The notes: generated from the letters alone by a model not told the origin. A DNA stretch of 64,000 nucleotides from Heloderma charlesbogerti (GCA_026122225.1 JANEZZ010000809.1:994501-1058500); one strand, 5' to 3'; positions 51,263 to 61,856 are shown, counted from the first letter of the stretch. Program-made: numbers and translations.

Positions 51263-52117
51263 TGGATGGAGGTGGAGAAGGGAGAACCCGAGAAACCAAA
51301 AACGGTCCGGAGCAAAATCAGCAGGGCTCCCCGTCCCCAGCCCGCCCAAGACAGTGTGGTCCTGCAATGTGCAGTTTTACCTGGATTTCCCAGGTGGGTT
51401 GCAGGAGAGACCTCATAGCCAATCAGGGGCTGAGGTGCTAAAGGAAACCTAGTCCAGGCTGGAGACTTGTTCCTGGCTCTCTGACAGGGCAATGGGTTGC
51501 CTGAAGCAGCCTGTAGAGGCTTGTCTGCAAATTATCAATCTACTCTCCAAGATGACAGGAGCCAGGGCACAGGGCTGGGGAGGGGGGGCTGCCCGGTACC
51601 TGGTGCTGACGGTGGTGGTGGGAAAAATCTCATCCGCTGCCTGTCAGCATCTAAATTTAGGCTGCCTCTTGTCTGGAATCTTGTCTCTCCAGCTTGCAGG
51701 CAGAACATGCAGAATTAATTTCAGAGGTGGGGAAAGGGCTAATGATTTATTTACAGCTGGAGGGAGGCGGGGTGGGGGGAGCCGTGCAGTGCAAAGACAG
51801 CGTTTGGGCTTCCTTAACACATGCCAGGCCTCGGTTGCTTCTGCTTCCTGCAGGCTCATCCTATTACTTGAGACACCATCTCTCACTGCCACCCCCCGCC
51901 TCCTCTCTCCTCTGAACGTGGCCATGTGCCATGCTTTTCCAGCACGGCCCACATTACTCAGTTAATGAGAAGGCAAAACCCACTTTCTCTCAGTGTACAT
52001 GTAACATTTCTTGATCTCTGTAGAGTTCAGAGTGCCCCACAGGCTCCCCTGTTAACTTCCTCCCTACCCACCCGAATGGTCTTGCTGCCCCCTTTCAGCA
52101 TTAGCCACAGTATAGCG
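51263..52117. other. Unassigned non-coding DNA
   Basis: No gene or clear family. A 157-codon plus-strand frame at 51492-51965 and a 145-codon one at 51926-52363 lack any recognisable domain, and the latter runs into a repeat. Confidence 0.35.
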
Positions 52118-52475
52118 CAAAGGTGCAAAACTCAGACCTGGGGGTCAAATCTGGCCCTCTGGGGGTTCCAGTCCAGCCCTCTGGGTTTTCTTAGAAGACC
52201 ACTCCCCTTCCCCCAGCCACACCCCCTCTACCCCAGCCACACCCCCTCTCCCCCAGCCACACCCCCTTTCCCCCAACTCCCGATCATTTGGTGGTTTCCT
52301 GGCTTCTGTGCAAATTTTACCTCCCTCCCTAAAAGGTTGAAATGCCTCTCTTTAGATGCCTAGTTACTGGCAGCAAGAACTTTAAACTAAAATACGCTGG
52401 TATTTCTGCTACTGTGGCACTGCCTCTTCGGCCCCAAACATTTTGCCTTTCGCCCCACCCACTAATGGCATGCTA
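52118..52475 (-). mobile_element. GGGCCAAAT-type hAT-like MITE, inverted copy
   Basis: GGGGTCAAATCTGGCCCTCTG, AAAGGTTGAAATGCCTCTC, GTTACTGGCAGCAAGAAC and TTTAAACTAAAATACGCTGG are complements of blocks in 58093-58402. It has been expanded by a 20 bp tandem repeat. Confidence 0.75.
52206..52275. repeat. 20 bp minisatellite, about 3.5 units
   Basis: CCCCAGCCACACCCCCTCT recurs with exactly 20 bp period at 52211, 52231 and 52251. It arose inside the MITE from its own CCACACCCC segment. Confidence 0.9.
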
Positions 52476-52618
52476 TGGCTTTACCTTTAAACCAGAGTTT
52501 AAAACTTGTATGTAAGCCCTGGTTCAAAGGTAACCAGGGTTAGATTAACCTCTGTGCAGATATGGGCCAGTACCTCTAATGCTAAAAAGGTGGGAGAGGA
52601 TGCATTCAATCTTTTGAC
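52476..52618. other. Unassigned spacer
   Basis: Nothing recognised; possibly a diverged repeat. Confidence 0.3.
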
Positions 52619-52756
52619 CCCAGGGGTGGGCAAGTGGTGGCCCTCCTGATGTTTTGGCCTAGAACTCCTATCATCCCTCACCATGGGCTATGATGGCTAG
52701 GGCTGATGAGTGTTGTAGGCCAAAACATCTGTAGCATCACAGTTTGCCCACCCATG
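52619..52756. mobile_element. Palindromic hAT-like MITE
   Basis: CAGGGGTGGGCAAGTGGTGG and CACAGTTTGCCCACCCATG are inverted ends. The flanks CTTTTGAC (52611-52618) and CACTTGAC (52757-52764) match at six of eight bases. The family arms are TTTTGGCCTAGAACTCC and GTTGTAGGCCAAAACATC. Confidence 0.75.
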
Positions 52757-53296
52757 CACTTGACTGTGGTTAAGAGATGAGGAAACGTTAACACCTGCAA
52801 AGCTGCACTTCTCTAAGCTATGATGTAATATTGGGCACCTGCGACTGAAAGCTCTTTTTCTTTTTCTCTTTCTCTTTCTATCTCTTTCCTCCTTTCTCAA
52901 CAGGATACACGCACACTGGGATCTGAACATCTCTTTCCGTGAGACCTCTTGCAGGTACCAATTTTGGGCCCGTTCTTTGTTTGGTAGGCCGAGAGTTTAT
53001 ATGATAACGCATTAAAAATGGCGTTGCGAGTACTGTTAAAAATATGGAAGGCTGTTCTTAGGGTTTAATTATGTGATTTGGGTTTCTTGTTTTCGTTCTT
53101 CTTTTCCTTCCTTTGTGCTTTTATTGGGCAGTCAGCATTCCGGTGGAGGCGGGGTGGGGAGCTGCGGAAACACAGTTCTCTTTGAAAGTCAATCCTAGAG
53201 AGGGATGAAGGCATAGTTTGCACAGCCCGAGCGAGCAGGTAAAGCATACGAATCGTGTAGATCTGTGCAGAGTTTGGCATGAGGTAAAGCAATAGT
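52757..53296. other. Unassigned, pyrimidine-rich stretch
   Basis: A TTTTTCTTTTTCTCTTTCTC run lies at 52852-52888, followed by CCTCCTTTCTCAACAGGATAC. It superficially resembles a splice acceptor, but the open frame after the AG stops quickly. No gene seen. Confidence 0.35.
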
Positions 53297-53395
53297 GCAG
53301 CCTTTCCCAACCTGATGCCCTCATGCTGGACTGCGAGTCCCATCATCCCCAATGGTCATACTGGCCGGGAACTATGGGAGTTGCCATCTAACAGT
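53297..53395. mobile_element. Palindromic ACTCCCA-type MITE, shortened
   Basis: GCAGCCTTTCCCAACCTGATG, CTGGACTGCGAGTCCCATC and ACTATGGGAGTTGCCATC. The right end is lost. Confidence 0.65.
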
Positions 53396-53849
53396 TCAAC
53401 TGCCATCATCTCCAGCGGCTGTTGTTTCTTGGTGGCCCAGCTTTTGCTACAGTACTGTTGGTGTACACTCCCCTGTAGTTTGTCTCCAACCCCTGGCATT
53501 CACAATTTTACTTCCTCTGAAGATGGAGGTTCTGTTCAGCCATCATGGCTAATAGTGGCTCTTTGACCTACCTGGCATAATCAAGTTGCAGCAAATGCAT
53601 AGCAACTAATTTTCAACAGATTGCTGGTGTGCAATTATTTCAGCAGAAGACACACTTCTGCCAAGATCTGCTCTGCCTGTGCTTTCAACTGGCCAGCTTG
53701 TTGCATGAATTGCCCCCCTGTTGCTCCTCCGGGGCACCTCAGGTTTCAAAACCTACAGATAGGTAGGCCCAGTAGTGCCAGACTATGGAGCAGCAACCCA
53801 AATGGGTGTGACGAAGGAAGCCCGTTTGGGCTAGTGTTACATGCTCTGC
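53396..53849. other. Unassigned non-coding DNA
   Basis: No gene or clear family. Confidence 0.35.
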
Positions 53850-54416
53850 ATGGGGTTGCCTTTGGAAATTGTTCAGAAACTTCAGCTGGTCCAGAATGCT
53901 ACAGCCAGACTGTTCACCGGAGCCGGTTAGAGAGAGCACGTGACTCCCTTGTTACAAAAGCATCATTGGCTTCCTGTCTGTTTCCAGACACGATGCAAAG
54001 TATTGGTTATGACATACAAAGCCCCACCTGAAAGACCGCCTTCTCCCATATGAGTCTGCCTGGGTTTTAAGATCATCAGGGGAGCCCTTGTCTCAGTGCT
54101 ATTGCCATCACAGGCCCATTTGGTGGGGATGCAAGAGGGGGCCTTTTTGGTGACTTTCCCCTGGCTTTGGAACTCCCTGCCAAGGGAGGCACTCTGCTAG
54201 CAGGAAAAGATGTTTTTATTCAAGCAGTTTTTTGACATGTGTGCTGGTCTGCTGCTGTTTTTATTGTTATTCTTATTTTAAATTGTGCTTTTAATGTATT
54301 TGTTTTATGATGGATTTCATTACGTTTTTATTTTAGATGTTGGCTTGTATTGTCATTAACCGCCTTGAGCACTATTTCCTGGTAGAAACGTGGGGCATGA
54401 TTAAATAAATAAAGGA
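53850..54416 (+). pseudogene. L2-like LINE ORF2 end plus 3' region
   Basis: Translation gives LQLVQNATARLFTGAG, a stop, then TPLLQKHHWLPVCFQTRCK and LVMTYKAPP. These are the standard L2-like ORF2 C-terminal blocks. A decayed WNSLP-type region follows, then a T-rich 3' region ending CGCCTTGAGCACTATTTCC, GGGGCATGATTAAATAAAT. At least one stop and frame changes mark it as dead. The 5' part is missing. Confidence 0.85.
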
Positions 54417-54454
54417 ACAGGGAGTTGAGGACTGGCTATTCTGCATATGGCCTA

Positions 54455-54590
54455 GGATGGGAGGTGCCCTCCAGATGTTTTGGGCTACAACTGCCACCAG
54501 CCCCCACCAGCATGGCTAGTAGTTGGGGATTATGGGAGTTCTAATCCAAAACGTCTGGTGGGTTCTGGGTTGTCTGCCCCTGCTCTTAGG
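54455..54590. mobile_element. Palindromic ACTCCCA-type MITE
   Basis: GGGCTACAACTGCCACCAGC and ATGGGAGTTCTAATCC are the arms, with CTCCAGATGTTTT and AAACGTCTGGTGGG outside. The right end is GTTGTCTGCCCCTG. Confidence 0.75.
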
Positions 54591-54684
54591 AGGCAAGAGC
54601 CTGTTGTCATGGCTCTAGTAAAGGCCCATCGTCATGGCAGGTGGTGCTTGTGTACGTGGAAGGAGGATTTTTGTATATTGTGAG

Positions 54685-55038
54685 TAGGGATGTCCATCAG
54701 GGGGAAATCCATTTCATTTTTGGATTGACGGAGTTCCCCAGCATGCCTGACTTGGCTCACATTCGTGGGCCATCCCATGGAGTTTTCCCCAACTCTGAGC
54801 ACTTTGTCCATAGAAATTTTTTATTTGCAGAAATAGAGATGTGTGCAAATTGCGGCTGCAATTTCCTCAAATCTCTGTTTCCGCAAATAAAAAACAAATC
54901 CAGAAAACCCACAAACTGGCCTGATCTGATGCAGATCCAGTCGGGCCCATTCTCGGAAAACGGCCTGAAGTCTGGGGAGCCAAACCAAGGGAAGCTTTTC
55001 GAGCTTGGCCCCACAAATGGATTCCTCCGACATCCCTA
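54685..55038. mobile_element. TAGGGATGT-type MITE, cleanest copy
   Basis: The ends TAGGGATGTC and GACATCCCTA are perfect 10 bp inverted repeats. The flanks ATTGTGAG (54677-54684) and ACTGTGAG (55039-55046) match at seven of eight bases. Length 354 bp. The open frames across it on both strands are incidental. Confidence 0.9.
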
Positions 55039-55382
55039 ACTGTGAGGCCTGATTGGGGAGTGCACGATACCTGCATGTGCTCCGTGCCCAGGGGCGCATT
55101 GCGCATCCCATGTGGAACGTGTCAGTGAGGGTGGAACCTCCCCATCGCCACTTTTGCACTGGGTCAGTGGTATCTCCGGTATGCAGCACTCCCCCTGCCC
55201 TCACTCCCCGGAATGAATTGCATCACTCACTCACGTGGGAGAAAGTAAAGGGGCTGCAAGGGGGTTCCCTTTACAATGGGGGCTCAGCCTCTGCCTTTCC
55301 CTGTTGACCTCCACCATCGGGAAGGGAGCCTCTTCTTTCCTGTGTGAGCTTATCCTGGGTTCTCTTTGTTGGTCGTGCTGCA
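55039..55382. other. Unassigned spacer
   Basis: No recognised repeat or gene. Confidence 0.3.
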
Positions 55383-55528
55383 GCAGCCTTCCTCAACCTG
55401 GGGCCTTCCAGATGTATTCGACTGCACCTCCCAGTGTTCCTGACCATTCTCTATGCTGGCTGGAGCGGATAGGAAGTGTAGTCTAAAGCATCTGGAAAGC
55501 ACCAGGTGAGAGAAGGCTGTGCTGGAAT
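55383..55528. mobile_element. Palindromic ACTCCCA-type MITE
   Basis: CAGCCTTCCTCAACCTGGGG, CGACTGCACCTCCCAG and GGAAGTGTAGTCTAAAGCATC, CACCAGGTGAGAGAAGGCTG retain the inverted layout with moderate decay. Confidence 0.75.
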
Positions 55529-57080
55529 ATATGGTGGGGCTGAGCTGAAATGGACTCCTCCTTCTCCATAGCATTGGTGGCTGCCAAAACGGGCCTTTTC
55601 CGTAACGGGAGGGCAAATTTCTTACGCCTGGCAGAATTGGACATCCTATCAATCATCGCCATGTGGTGGCTACCCTGCCCCGCTGGCCCACAAATCTCTT
55701 AAAAGTAGCGTTGCTCCAGGGCGTTCGGGGATGGGGTTGGGGGTCAGGACTGGCAGCTCCCAAATGTCAGCCATGACGCTACATCTTGGGGCGTTCCAGG
55801 GGGAAACTGTGACCCCTCAAGAGGCGCCAAAGAGGAAAGATAAAATGCCATCCACCCACTGGTATGCTCCTCCCTGCCATGAACCTTCCAGTTAATTTCC
55901 ACTCACCCTTCCATCGAAACAGCCTTCCATTTTCCGCCTCCGTGTTAACCCCCTCCCCAAGTTCAAAGGTTTGACCCTAGTTGGGGCAGTATGACAGCAT
56001 GCTAGGTATTGGTGTACCATCTGGTGCAGCCTGCAAACCTTGTGTGACCTTTTTTCCCAAAGGTGATGTGCATCAGAGCTGAAGTCATCCCAGACGACTC
56101 TCACACCACATAGCGCATACCGCCTCTTGTGCGCCTGGGGGTTTTGTTTTGTTTTTTGTTTTCCCCAGTGCGCCTGGGAACAGCCTGACTTGACTTTACC
56201 TGCCTGCCTTCCTTCCCTCACTCTCTTCCTTTGATCTCCTTTTCCAAGTCTACAAAGGTGCCTGCCTTTCTTTTCCCCTCCGGTTGCGCAGTCTGGTCAC
56301 CTTGGAGTCACTGTCTCTGTTGTCCTTGATGAAAGAATGTTTAATTAGGTACAAACAGGTCCCTTGCTATCGGCGCCAAAACCCAACACGGTGAAACTTC
56401 TTTCCTCCCCACTCCCCCTCCCACTCTCTCCCTTTCCTGAAAGGAGAAAGATTGCAATCTCCCAAGGCCCTCATAAGTAATCCTTTCTCCTCAGCGCTTT
56501 GAAGTTAACGTGCGGCTGATGTTTTAGTACAGTTTCTGAGTGCGTCTCTCCCTTTTTATTTTTAAAGGAAGTGGCTCCGTGTGGTGACATTCCCTTTGTA
56601 AAAATGCATCATTCCCTCAGACGCTTTGTTAAAAAAAAAAAGCGTCAAAATTGCTCAGTAAATGAAGTGCTTTTAGGCTTCCTCTCCCCGCCCCCTTCTC
56701 TTAAAAAAAAAAAATCAAGCAAAGGCCTGTCATGATTCAATGCTTCAGGGAGCTGAGCATCTTTGGTGGACTTGAGGACTCCTGTTTTTCCCTTTTGGGA
56801 GGCCTTGGTCTTGCTAGAATTGAGGTCCCTCGTGACGGAGAATCGGACATGTGAACAAACTGCGGGAGAAGGGAGCTGCTCTCTCAAAGTTGCGCTTTCC
56901 GCCTGATTGGCGTGTTTCATGTTTTGTCCATGGCAGGAGAAACTGCAGACAGGAACGACGGCATGATGGCATATGTATCCATATCTGTCAGTTTGCCCTT
57001 CCTGAGATCTTAAACAGGTTGGTATGGTAGGACAGGGGTTCGCAAACTTATCAGGCAATCGATCCTGTGGTGGCAACAGT
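55529..57080. other. Unassigned non-coding DNA
   Basis: No gene. 56300-56660 is repeat-free with GTTTAATTAGGTACAAACAGG and CGAAGTTAACGTGCGG-like text, a candidate conserved stretch. An A run is at 56630-56640 and another at 56704-56713. Confidence 0.35.
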
Positions 57081-57497
57081 CAGGGGCTCCCAGCCTTTTT
57101 GGGTCAGTGGGTGCAATTTGGAATTTTGAGACAGTGTCATGGGCACGCTCTCAAAATGGTTGCCATGTTGGGGGGGGTTTCCCATTCATAAAATGGCTGC
57201 CATGTTGGGCATAGCCAGTCACAAAACACTCAGAAGGCAAAGTGAGACTAAAAGAAAAGCAACGTGTCCTAAAGTATAAGGCAGAGGTGGGTTCTCAGCT
57301 TAAAAACACAAAACCATTCTTTTGAACCCAAATAAAGATGATGCTGAGGGGCAGAACTTCTCTTTGCAGCATGCCAGCCCCCCAATTAGAAAAGAAATCA
57401 ATTAAGAAATAAAATAAAAATCAGGGGGAGCAGAGAGCATGATGGGCACCAAGAGAGGTGTCCGAGGGCAGATAGGCGCCCATGATGGAGACCACTG
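57081..57497. mobile_element. Probable hAT-like element
   Basis: CAGGGGCTCCCAGCC at the left and GGCGCCCATGATGGAGACCACTG at the right resemble the ends of the long element at 15526 (CAGGGGTCCCAACG). The flanking octamers do not match convincingly. AAAATGGTTGCCATG and AAAATGGCTGCCATG are repeated inside. Confidence 0.5.
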
Positions 57498-57539
57498 GTT
57501 CATGGCGTCACCGGCCCTATGTGGACATAACACTGGTTT

Positions 57540-57900
57540 TCCTTAACTAAGGCCAAGTATTAATATTTGAATACCTACCAAGTGTTGGCTACAAATCAGG
57601 ATGTGAAACTATGACTTGATGTTGGTTTGCAAACCATGATTTTTATTAACCATGTCTATGTGTAGAGCTGATCCTCAGGGTGGTTAAACCATGACTAAGA
57701 CAGCCCCCCCCCCCCCAATCTAGCCTCTCTGTTCTCAAGGTGACACGCAGTCCTTGTTGGTGTCTCCCTATACACACCTATTGAAGGCAAGACTTAGCTC
57801 GTTGAGCTAACCGTGGTTTTGCTTTGTAGGGTCTTAACTTGGGATAAGAGAACAGAGCATGGTTACTGCTAACTATGGTTAAGTCGATGGTCTGCACCTG
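57540..57900. repeat. CATGGTT-type repeat block
   Basis: GTTTGCAAACCATGATTTTTATTAACCATG, GGTTAAACCATGAC and GCATGGTTACTGCTAACTATGG are variants of the motif shared with 2997, 59350 and 62490. A 13-base C run sits at 57704-57716. Confidence 0.5.
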
Positions 57901-58092
57901 GCTAGAGAGTCAGGGCCCAAAACGGAAGCTGTTCCAGCCTATGCCTTTTTCAAAGGCAAGACTTGTCAGTCTTGCCATCAAACCATCCCTCAGATCTGCC
58001 TAAGCCCCATGAACCGGCTTCCTTATATGAACAATGTTAGATTCCTGATCTGCCATTCTTAAGCCTCCAAGCTTGTACATATGCCTACAGAG

Positions 58093-58402
58093 TAGGGGTG
58101 CAGAACCTCTTTTAGCCCAAGGGCCAAATTCCTTTTTGGAGAAGCTGTTGGGGGCTGTATTCCACTGGTGGGTGGGGCAAAAGGGGTGCGGCCAAAATAC
58201 CAGTATATTTTAGCTCAAAGCTTTTACTATAACTCAGCTTTAGGAAAGGCATTTCAACCTTTTAGAATTAAGGAAAAAAACTACACAGAAGCTGGGAAAC
58301 CTCCAAACCATTGGTGGTTGGGGAAAGGGGGCATGGCCATCTGGAGAACCACAGAGGGCCAGATTGAGATTTGGCCCCCGGGCCTGACGTTCTCCACTCC
58401 TG
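58093..58402 (+). mobile_element. GGGCCAAAT-type hAT-like MITE, complete
   Basis: The left end TAGGGGTGCAGAACC and right end GACGTTCTCCACTCCTG are inverted, continuing inward with GGGCCAAATTCC and the complement of GGGGGCCAAATC. The flanks CTACAGAG (58085-58092) and CAACAGAG (58403-58410) match at seven of eight bases. Length 310 bp, the reference copy for this family. Confidence 0.85.
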
Positions 58403-58410
58403 CAACAGAG

Positions 58411-59349
58411 AGTGCCAGTGTGAAATGGTTGCTTGAGCATTGGATGGGCTACTGAGTCCTGGGTGCACAAGCCTCCTTGACTGACCACAAAAAAAGCACT
58501 GTGACCATGCGCTAGTCCTTACCTTTTGCTAATCTACCTTGTTGGAGGATAAAATGGGATGAACTCCACCTATCTCTGTTTTATTATTTTATCCCACAAC
58601 TAGTTCTACAGAAGCTATTTAGAGCCTCACGTGCATTCAGAGATCTCCAGCATGCTCATGCTTGGCTTTTTGAGACTTCACCCAAGGTGACTTAATTCTC
58701 TCTGGATTATTCTTAAAAGTTCCTGCTAGAAGACATTAAAAAAAGAAGATAATCTTTGCCTTGGCATCTCCTGCTGGTTGCTCAGCCTCTATTCCAGGGC
58801 GTTCTTCCTGCAGGCCTGGCCAACATAAACAAGGAAATGTCTGACTAACAAATGCACTAGTAGGCAATCAAAAGAGCCAGTCATGTGAAGGTGGCATTCT
58901 GGTGAGGAGGGTTCCCTCCCACCCCGCTGCACAAACGTGCTTTCTTTGCCGACACACCTGTTTGGTTTTCAGACAATAGCCAATGAGTGAGTGATAAATA
59001 GACTTGCACTGTTGTTTAACTCAAAAGGTATTTTAAAGTTACAAAAAAAGAGTAATCTCTGAGGTCTGGTGGAAATGCTTGTGGCTGATGTGACTCTGGT
59101 ATGGAATTGGGTACCTGTGTGGTTTTCAGACTTCCTGTCCTCTTTCCACATGGACTTTTCTGAGAATATTTTGCATGTTCTGAGAAATGTTCTAAAGCCT
59201 TTTCAGACTTGCCCCTGCTCGTTTTATCCCAATCTGCAACATGGGATCCAGTTTTAATTTCACATGGATGCCCCTGTTCCTCCTCCTCTCTCTGACTGGG
59301 TTTGCACAGCAGACTGACCAACACTTAGTGGGTGAGTGTGGATTGTTTT
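58411..59349. other. Unassigned non-coding DNA
   Basis: No gene or clear repeat family. Confidence 0.35.
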
Positions 59350-59563
59350 GAACCGTGGTTTAGCATGGTGTCCAAACCCAGGACATTTTCCGCAGGGTGG
59401 CTTGTTAACCATGCAGTGTGGCTTATTTTTCTTGAACAAGCCACCTCAAGAACCCATGGTTTGTTATTGGGTTGTTCAGGGTGGTTATCAAGCCACATTG
59501 CATGGTTAACAAGCCACCCTGTAGAAAATGTCCAGGGTTCAGACGACGTGCTAACCCAAGGTT
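59350..59563. repeat. Palindrome of the CATGGTT family
   Basis: The left arm (59350-59425) holds CCAGGACATTTTCCGCAGGG, TGGCTTGTTAACCATGCAG. The right arm (59487-59563) is its inverse: TGCATGGTTAACAAGCCACC, CTGTAGAAAATGTCCAGG. A 60 bp spacer with CCCATGGTTTGTTATTGGG separates them. Confidence 0.85.
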
Positions 59564-59706
59564 CAACAACAACTTGCAGTCAACCTCTGAGTGTGGGTTA
59601 GCGTGTTGTGTGAACAGCCCCTCTGTCTTTCTCATGACATATCTACATTGCAGGCATTCTGTTTTAAGGGTAATTCTTTCTTGTCAAGGAATCCTGGAAA
59701 TTGTAG

Positions 59707-59707
59707 T

Positions 59708-59747
<40 letters not shown>

Positions 59748-59748
59748 G
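59707..59748. repeat. (GT)n(GA)n microsatellite
   Basis: About eight GT then twelve GA dinucleotides. Confidence 0.95.
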
Positions 59749-60039
59749 TTGATTTAGACCAACAGCAGGCAGAAGGTACACTGGGATCTACTGGTAGGCC
59801 TCCGGGTGATCTGCAGTAGATCAGCAAGGGTTCCTGAGTCCCAATAATTTAAAAATTGGAGATAGAAAAAAGTGCAATTTTTTTGCTCCCTTGTATTGGT
59901 TGTTTATCTCCCAGCCTCAGTGTTCTTCACCTGTAAACTGTGCCTATTAATCAATTGCCTCTGAGCAGAAGTCTTTGTGCAGCTCTGCCAGCCAGTTTCA
60001 GTGCTTGTGTTAGAATTCCTGATCTGTAGTAACGCAGAT

Positions 60040-61366
60040 TCCAATTCCAAAGAAGGGCAATGCCAAAGAGTGTTCAAACTACCGCACAATTGCGCTCATT
60101 TCACATGCCAGCAAGGTGATGCTCAAAATCCTACAAGCTAGGCTCCAGCAGCATGTGAACTGAGAACTACTGGAAGTACAAGCTGGGTTTCGAAGAGGCA
60201 GAGGAACTAGAGATCAAATCGCCAACATTCGCTGGATCATGGAGAAAGCAAGAGAATTCCAGAAAAACATCTATTTCTGCTTCATTGACTACGCTAAAGC
60301 CTTTGATTGTGTGGATCACAACAAACTGTGGCAAATTCTTAAAGAGATGGGAGTACCAGACCACCTAACCTGTCTCCTGACAAACCTGTATGAGGGTCAA
60401 GAAGCAACAGTAAGAACCAAACATGGAACAACTGATTGGTTCAAAATTGGGAAAGGAGTACGACAAGGCTGCATATTGTCGCCCTGCTTATTTAATTTAT
60501 ATGCAGAGTACATCATGAGAAACACCGGGTTGGATGAATCACAGGTCGGAATTAAGATTGCCGGGAGAATTATCAACAACCTCAGATACACAGATGATAC
60601 CACCCTAATGGCAGAAAGCGAAGAGAATCTAAAGAGCCTCTTGTTGAGGGTGAAAGTGGAGAGTGAAAAAGCTGGTTTGAAACTCAACATTAAAAAAACT
60701 AAGATCATGGCATCTGGCCCCATCACTTCCTGGCATATAGAAGGGGAAGAAATGGAAGCAGTGACAGATTTTACTTTCTTGGGCTCCAAGATCACCGCAG
60801 ACGGTGACTGTAGCCCTGAAATTAAAAGACGCTTGCTCCTTGGGAGGAAAGCTATGGCAAACCTAGACAGCATAGTAAGAAGCAGAGACATCACCTTGCC
60901 GACAAAGGTCCGTCTAATCAAAGCTGTGGTTTTCCCAGTAGCAACGTATGGCTGTGAGAGCTGGACTATAAGGAAGGCTGAGCGCCGAAGAATCGATGCT
61001 TTCGAACTGTGGTGCTGGAGAAGACCCTTACGAGTCCCCTGGACTTCAAGGAGGTCAAATCAGTCCATCCTAAAGGAAATCAACCCTGAGTGCTCATTGG
61101 AAGGACAGATCCCGAAGCTGAAGCTCCAATATTTTGGCCACCTAACGCGAAGAGAAAAGCCCCTGGAAAAGACCCTGATGCTGGGAAAGATTGAAGGCAA
61201 AAGGAGAAGGGGACGGCAGAGGATGAGATGGCTAGATAGCATCACCGATGCAATGAATATGAACTTGAGCACACTCCGGGAGAGAGCGGAGGACGGGAAG
61301 GCCTGGCGTGCTATGGTCCATGGGGTCACAAGGAGTCGGACACGACTTAACGACTGAACAACAACA
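60040..61366 (+). mobile_element. BovB (RTE-clade) LINE, 5'-truncated, with target duplication
   Basis: The 1327 bp copy carries the reverse transcriptase half of ORF2 and the very short 3' end, finishing GACTGAACAACAACA. AGTAACGCAGAT (60028-60039) before it and AGTAACACAGAT (61367-61378) after it form a 12 bp target duplication with one mismatch that looks like CpG decay. Full BovB elements are about 3 kb, so roughly the first 60% is missing, as usual for LINEs. BovB is known in squamates and ruminants with a patchy distribution explained by horizontal transfer (established knowledge). Confidence 0.95.
60041..61357 (+). pseudogene. BovB ORF2 reverse transcriptase fragment
   Basis: One frame is open from 60041 except a TGA at 60161-60163, which probably replaced CGA (CpG decay). 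From the Met at 60239, 372 residues run to the stop. Motif A is FIDYAKAF with Asp17; RQGCILSP is at residues 75-82. The catalytic motif reads YTDD at residues 117-120 (60587-60598) where RTE enzymes have YADD. LGSKITADGD and YGCESW are in the middle, and the C-terminus has RRGRQRMRWLDSITDAM and HGVTRSRTRLND. The endonuclease domain is absent, so it cannot retrotranspose on its own. Confidence 0.95.
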
Positions 61367-61404
61367 AGTAACACAGATGTAAATTTGTACTTGTATAGAT
61401 AGAC

Positions 61405-61856
61405 AGTCTGAGTGTATGGTTCATGGGATACATTTTTCTCCCTCTCTCAAAATTCTAGAACCTGGAGTCATCCTATGAAGCTGGATGGTGGGAGATTCAG
61501 GACAGATAAAATGAAGGACTTCTTCACACAGTGCATGGTTAAACTATGGAACTCACTACCACAGGATGTAGTGATGGCCACCAATTTGGATGGCTTTAAA
61601 AGCGGGTTGGACAAATTCCTGGAGGAAAAGGCTATCAATGGCTACTAGTCTTGATGGCTATGTGCTACTTCCAGAACCAGAGGCAGTGAGCCTGTGTACC
61701 CTGGTTGCTGGGGAACATGGGTGGGAGGGTGCTGTTGCGTTCATGCCCTTCTTGTGGGTTCCTGGTTGACAGCTGGTTGGCCACTGTGTGAACAGAATGC
61801 TGGACTAGGTGGACCCTTGGTCTGATCCAGCAGGGCTCTTCTTATGTTCTTAGGTA
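61405..61856 (+). mobile_element. CR1 LINE 3' end, best copy
   Basis: The end of ORF2 is followed by the 3' region AGGCAGTGAGCCTGTGTACC, TGCTGGGGAACATGGGTGGG and the terminus CTTGGTCTGATCCAGCAGGG then CTCTTCTTATGTTCTTA. It lies 27 bp after the BovB target duplication. At least nine shorter copies of this family occur in the window. Confidence 0.9.
61412..61648 (+). pseudogene. CR1 ORF2 C-terminal fragment
   Basis: An open 78-residue stretch contains FFSLSQNSRTW, FRTDKMKDFF, MVKLWNSLPQDVV and DGFKSGLDKFLEEK, then a stop after AINGY. This is the recognisable C-terminus of the CR1 pol protein. The reverse transcriptase domain is missing, so it is a truncated remnant. Confidence 0.85.

Noticed and set aside
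52850..52916. Second possible splice acceptor (CT tract then CAACAG)
   Set aside because: The frame following the AG hits stops within a short distance and the amino acids show no domain character; the tract is better read as simple repeat.
60397..60921. 174-codon open frame antisense to BovB
   Set aside because: A shadow of the BovB reverse transcriptase frame; same position, opposite strand.
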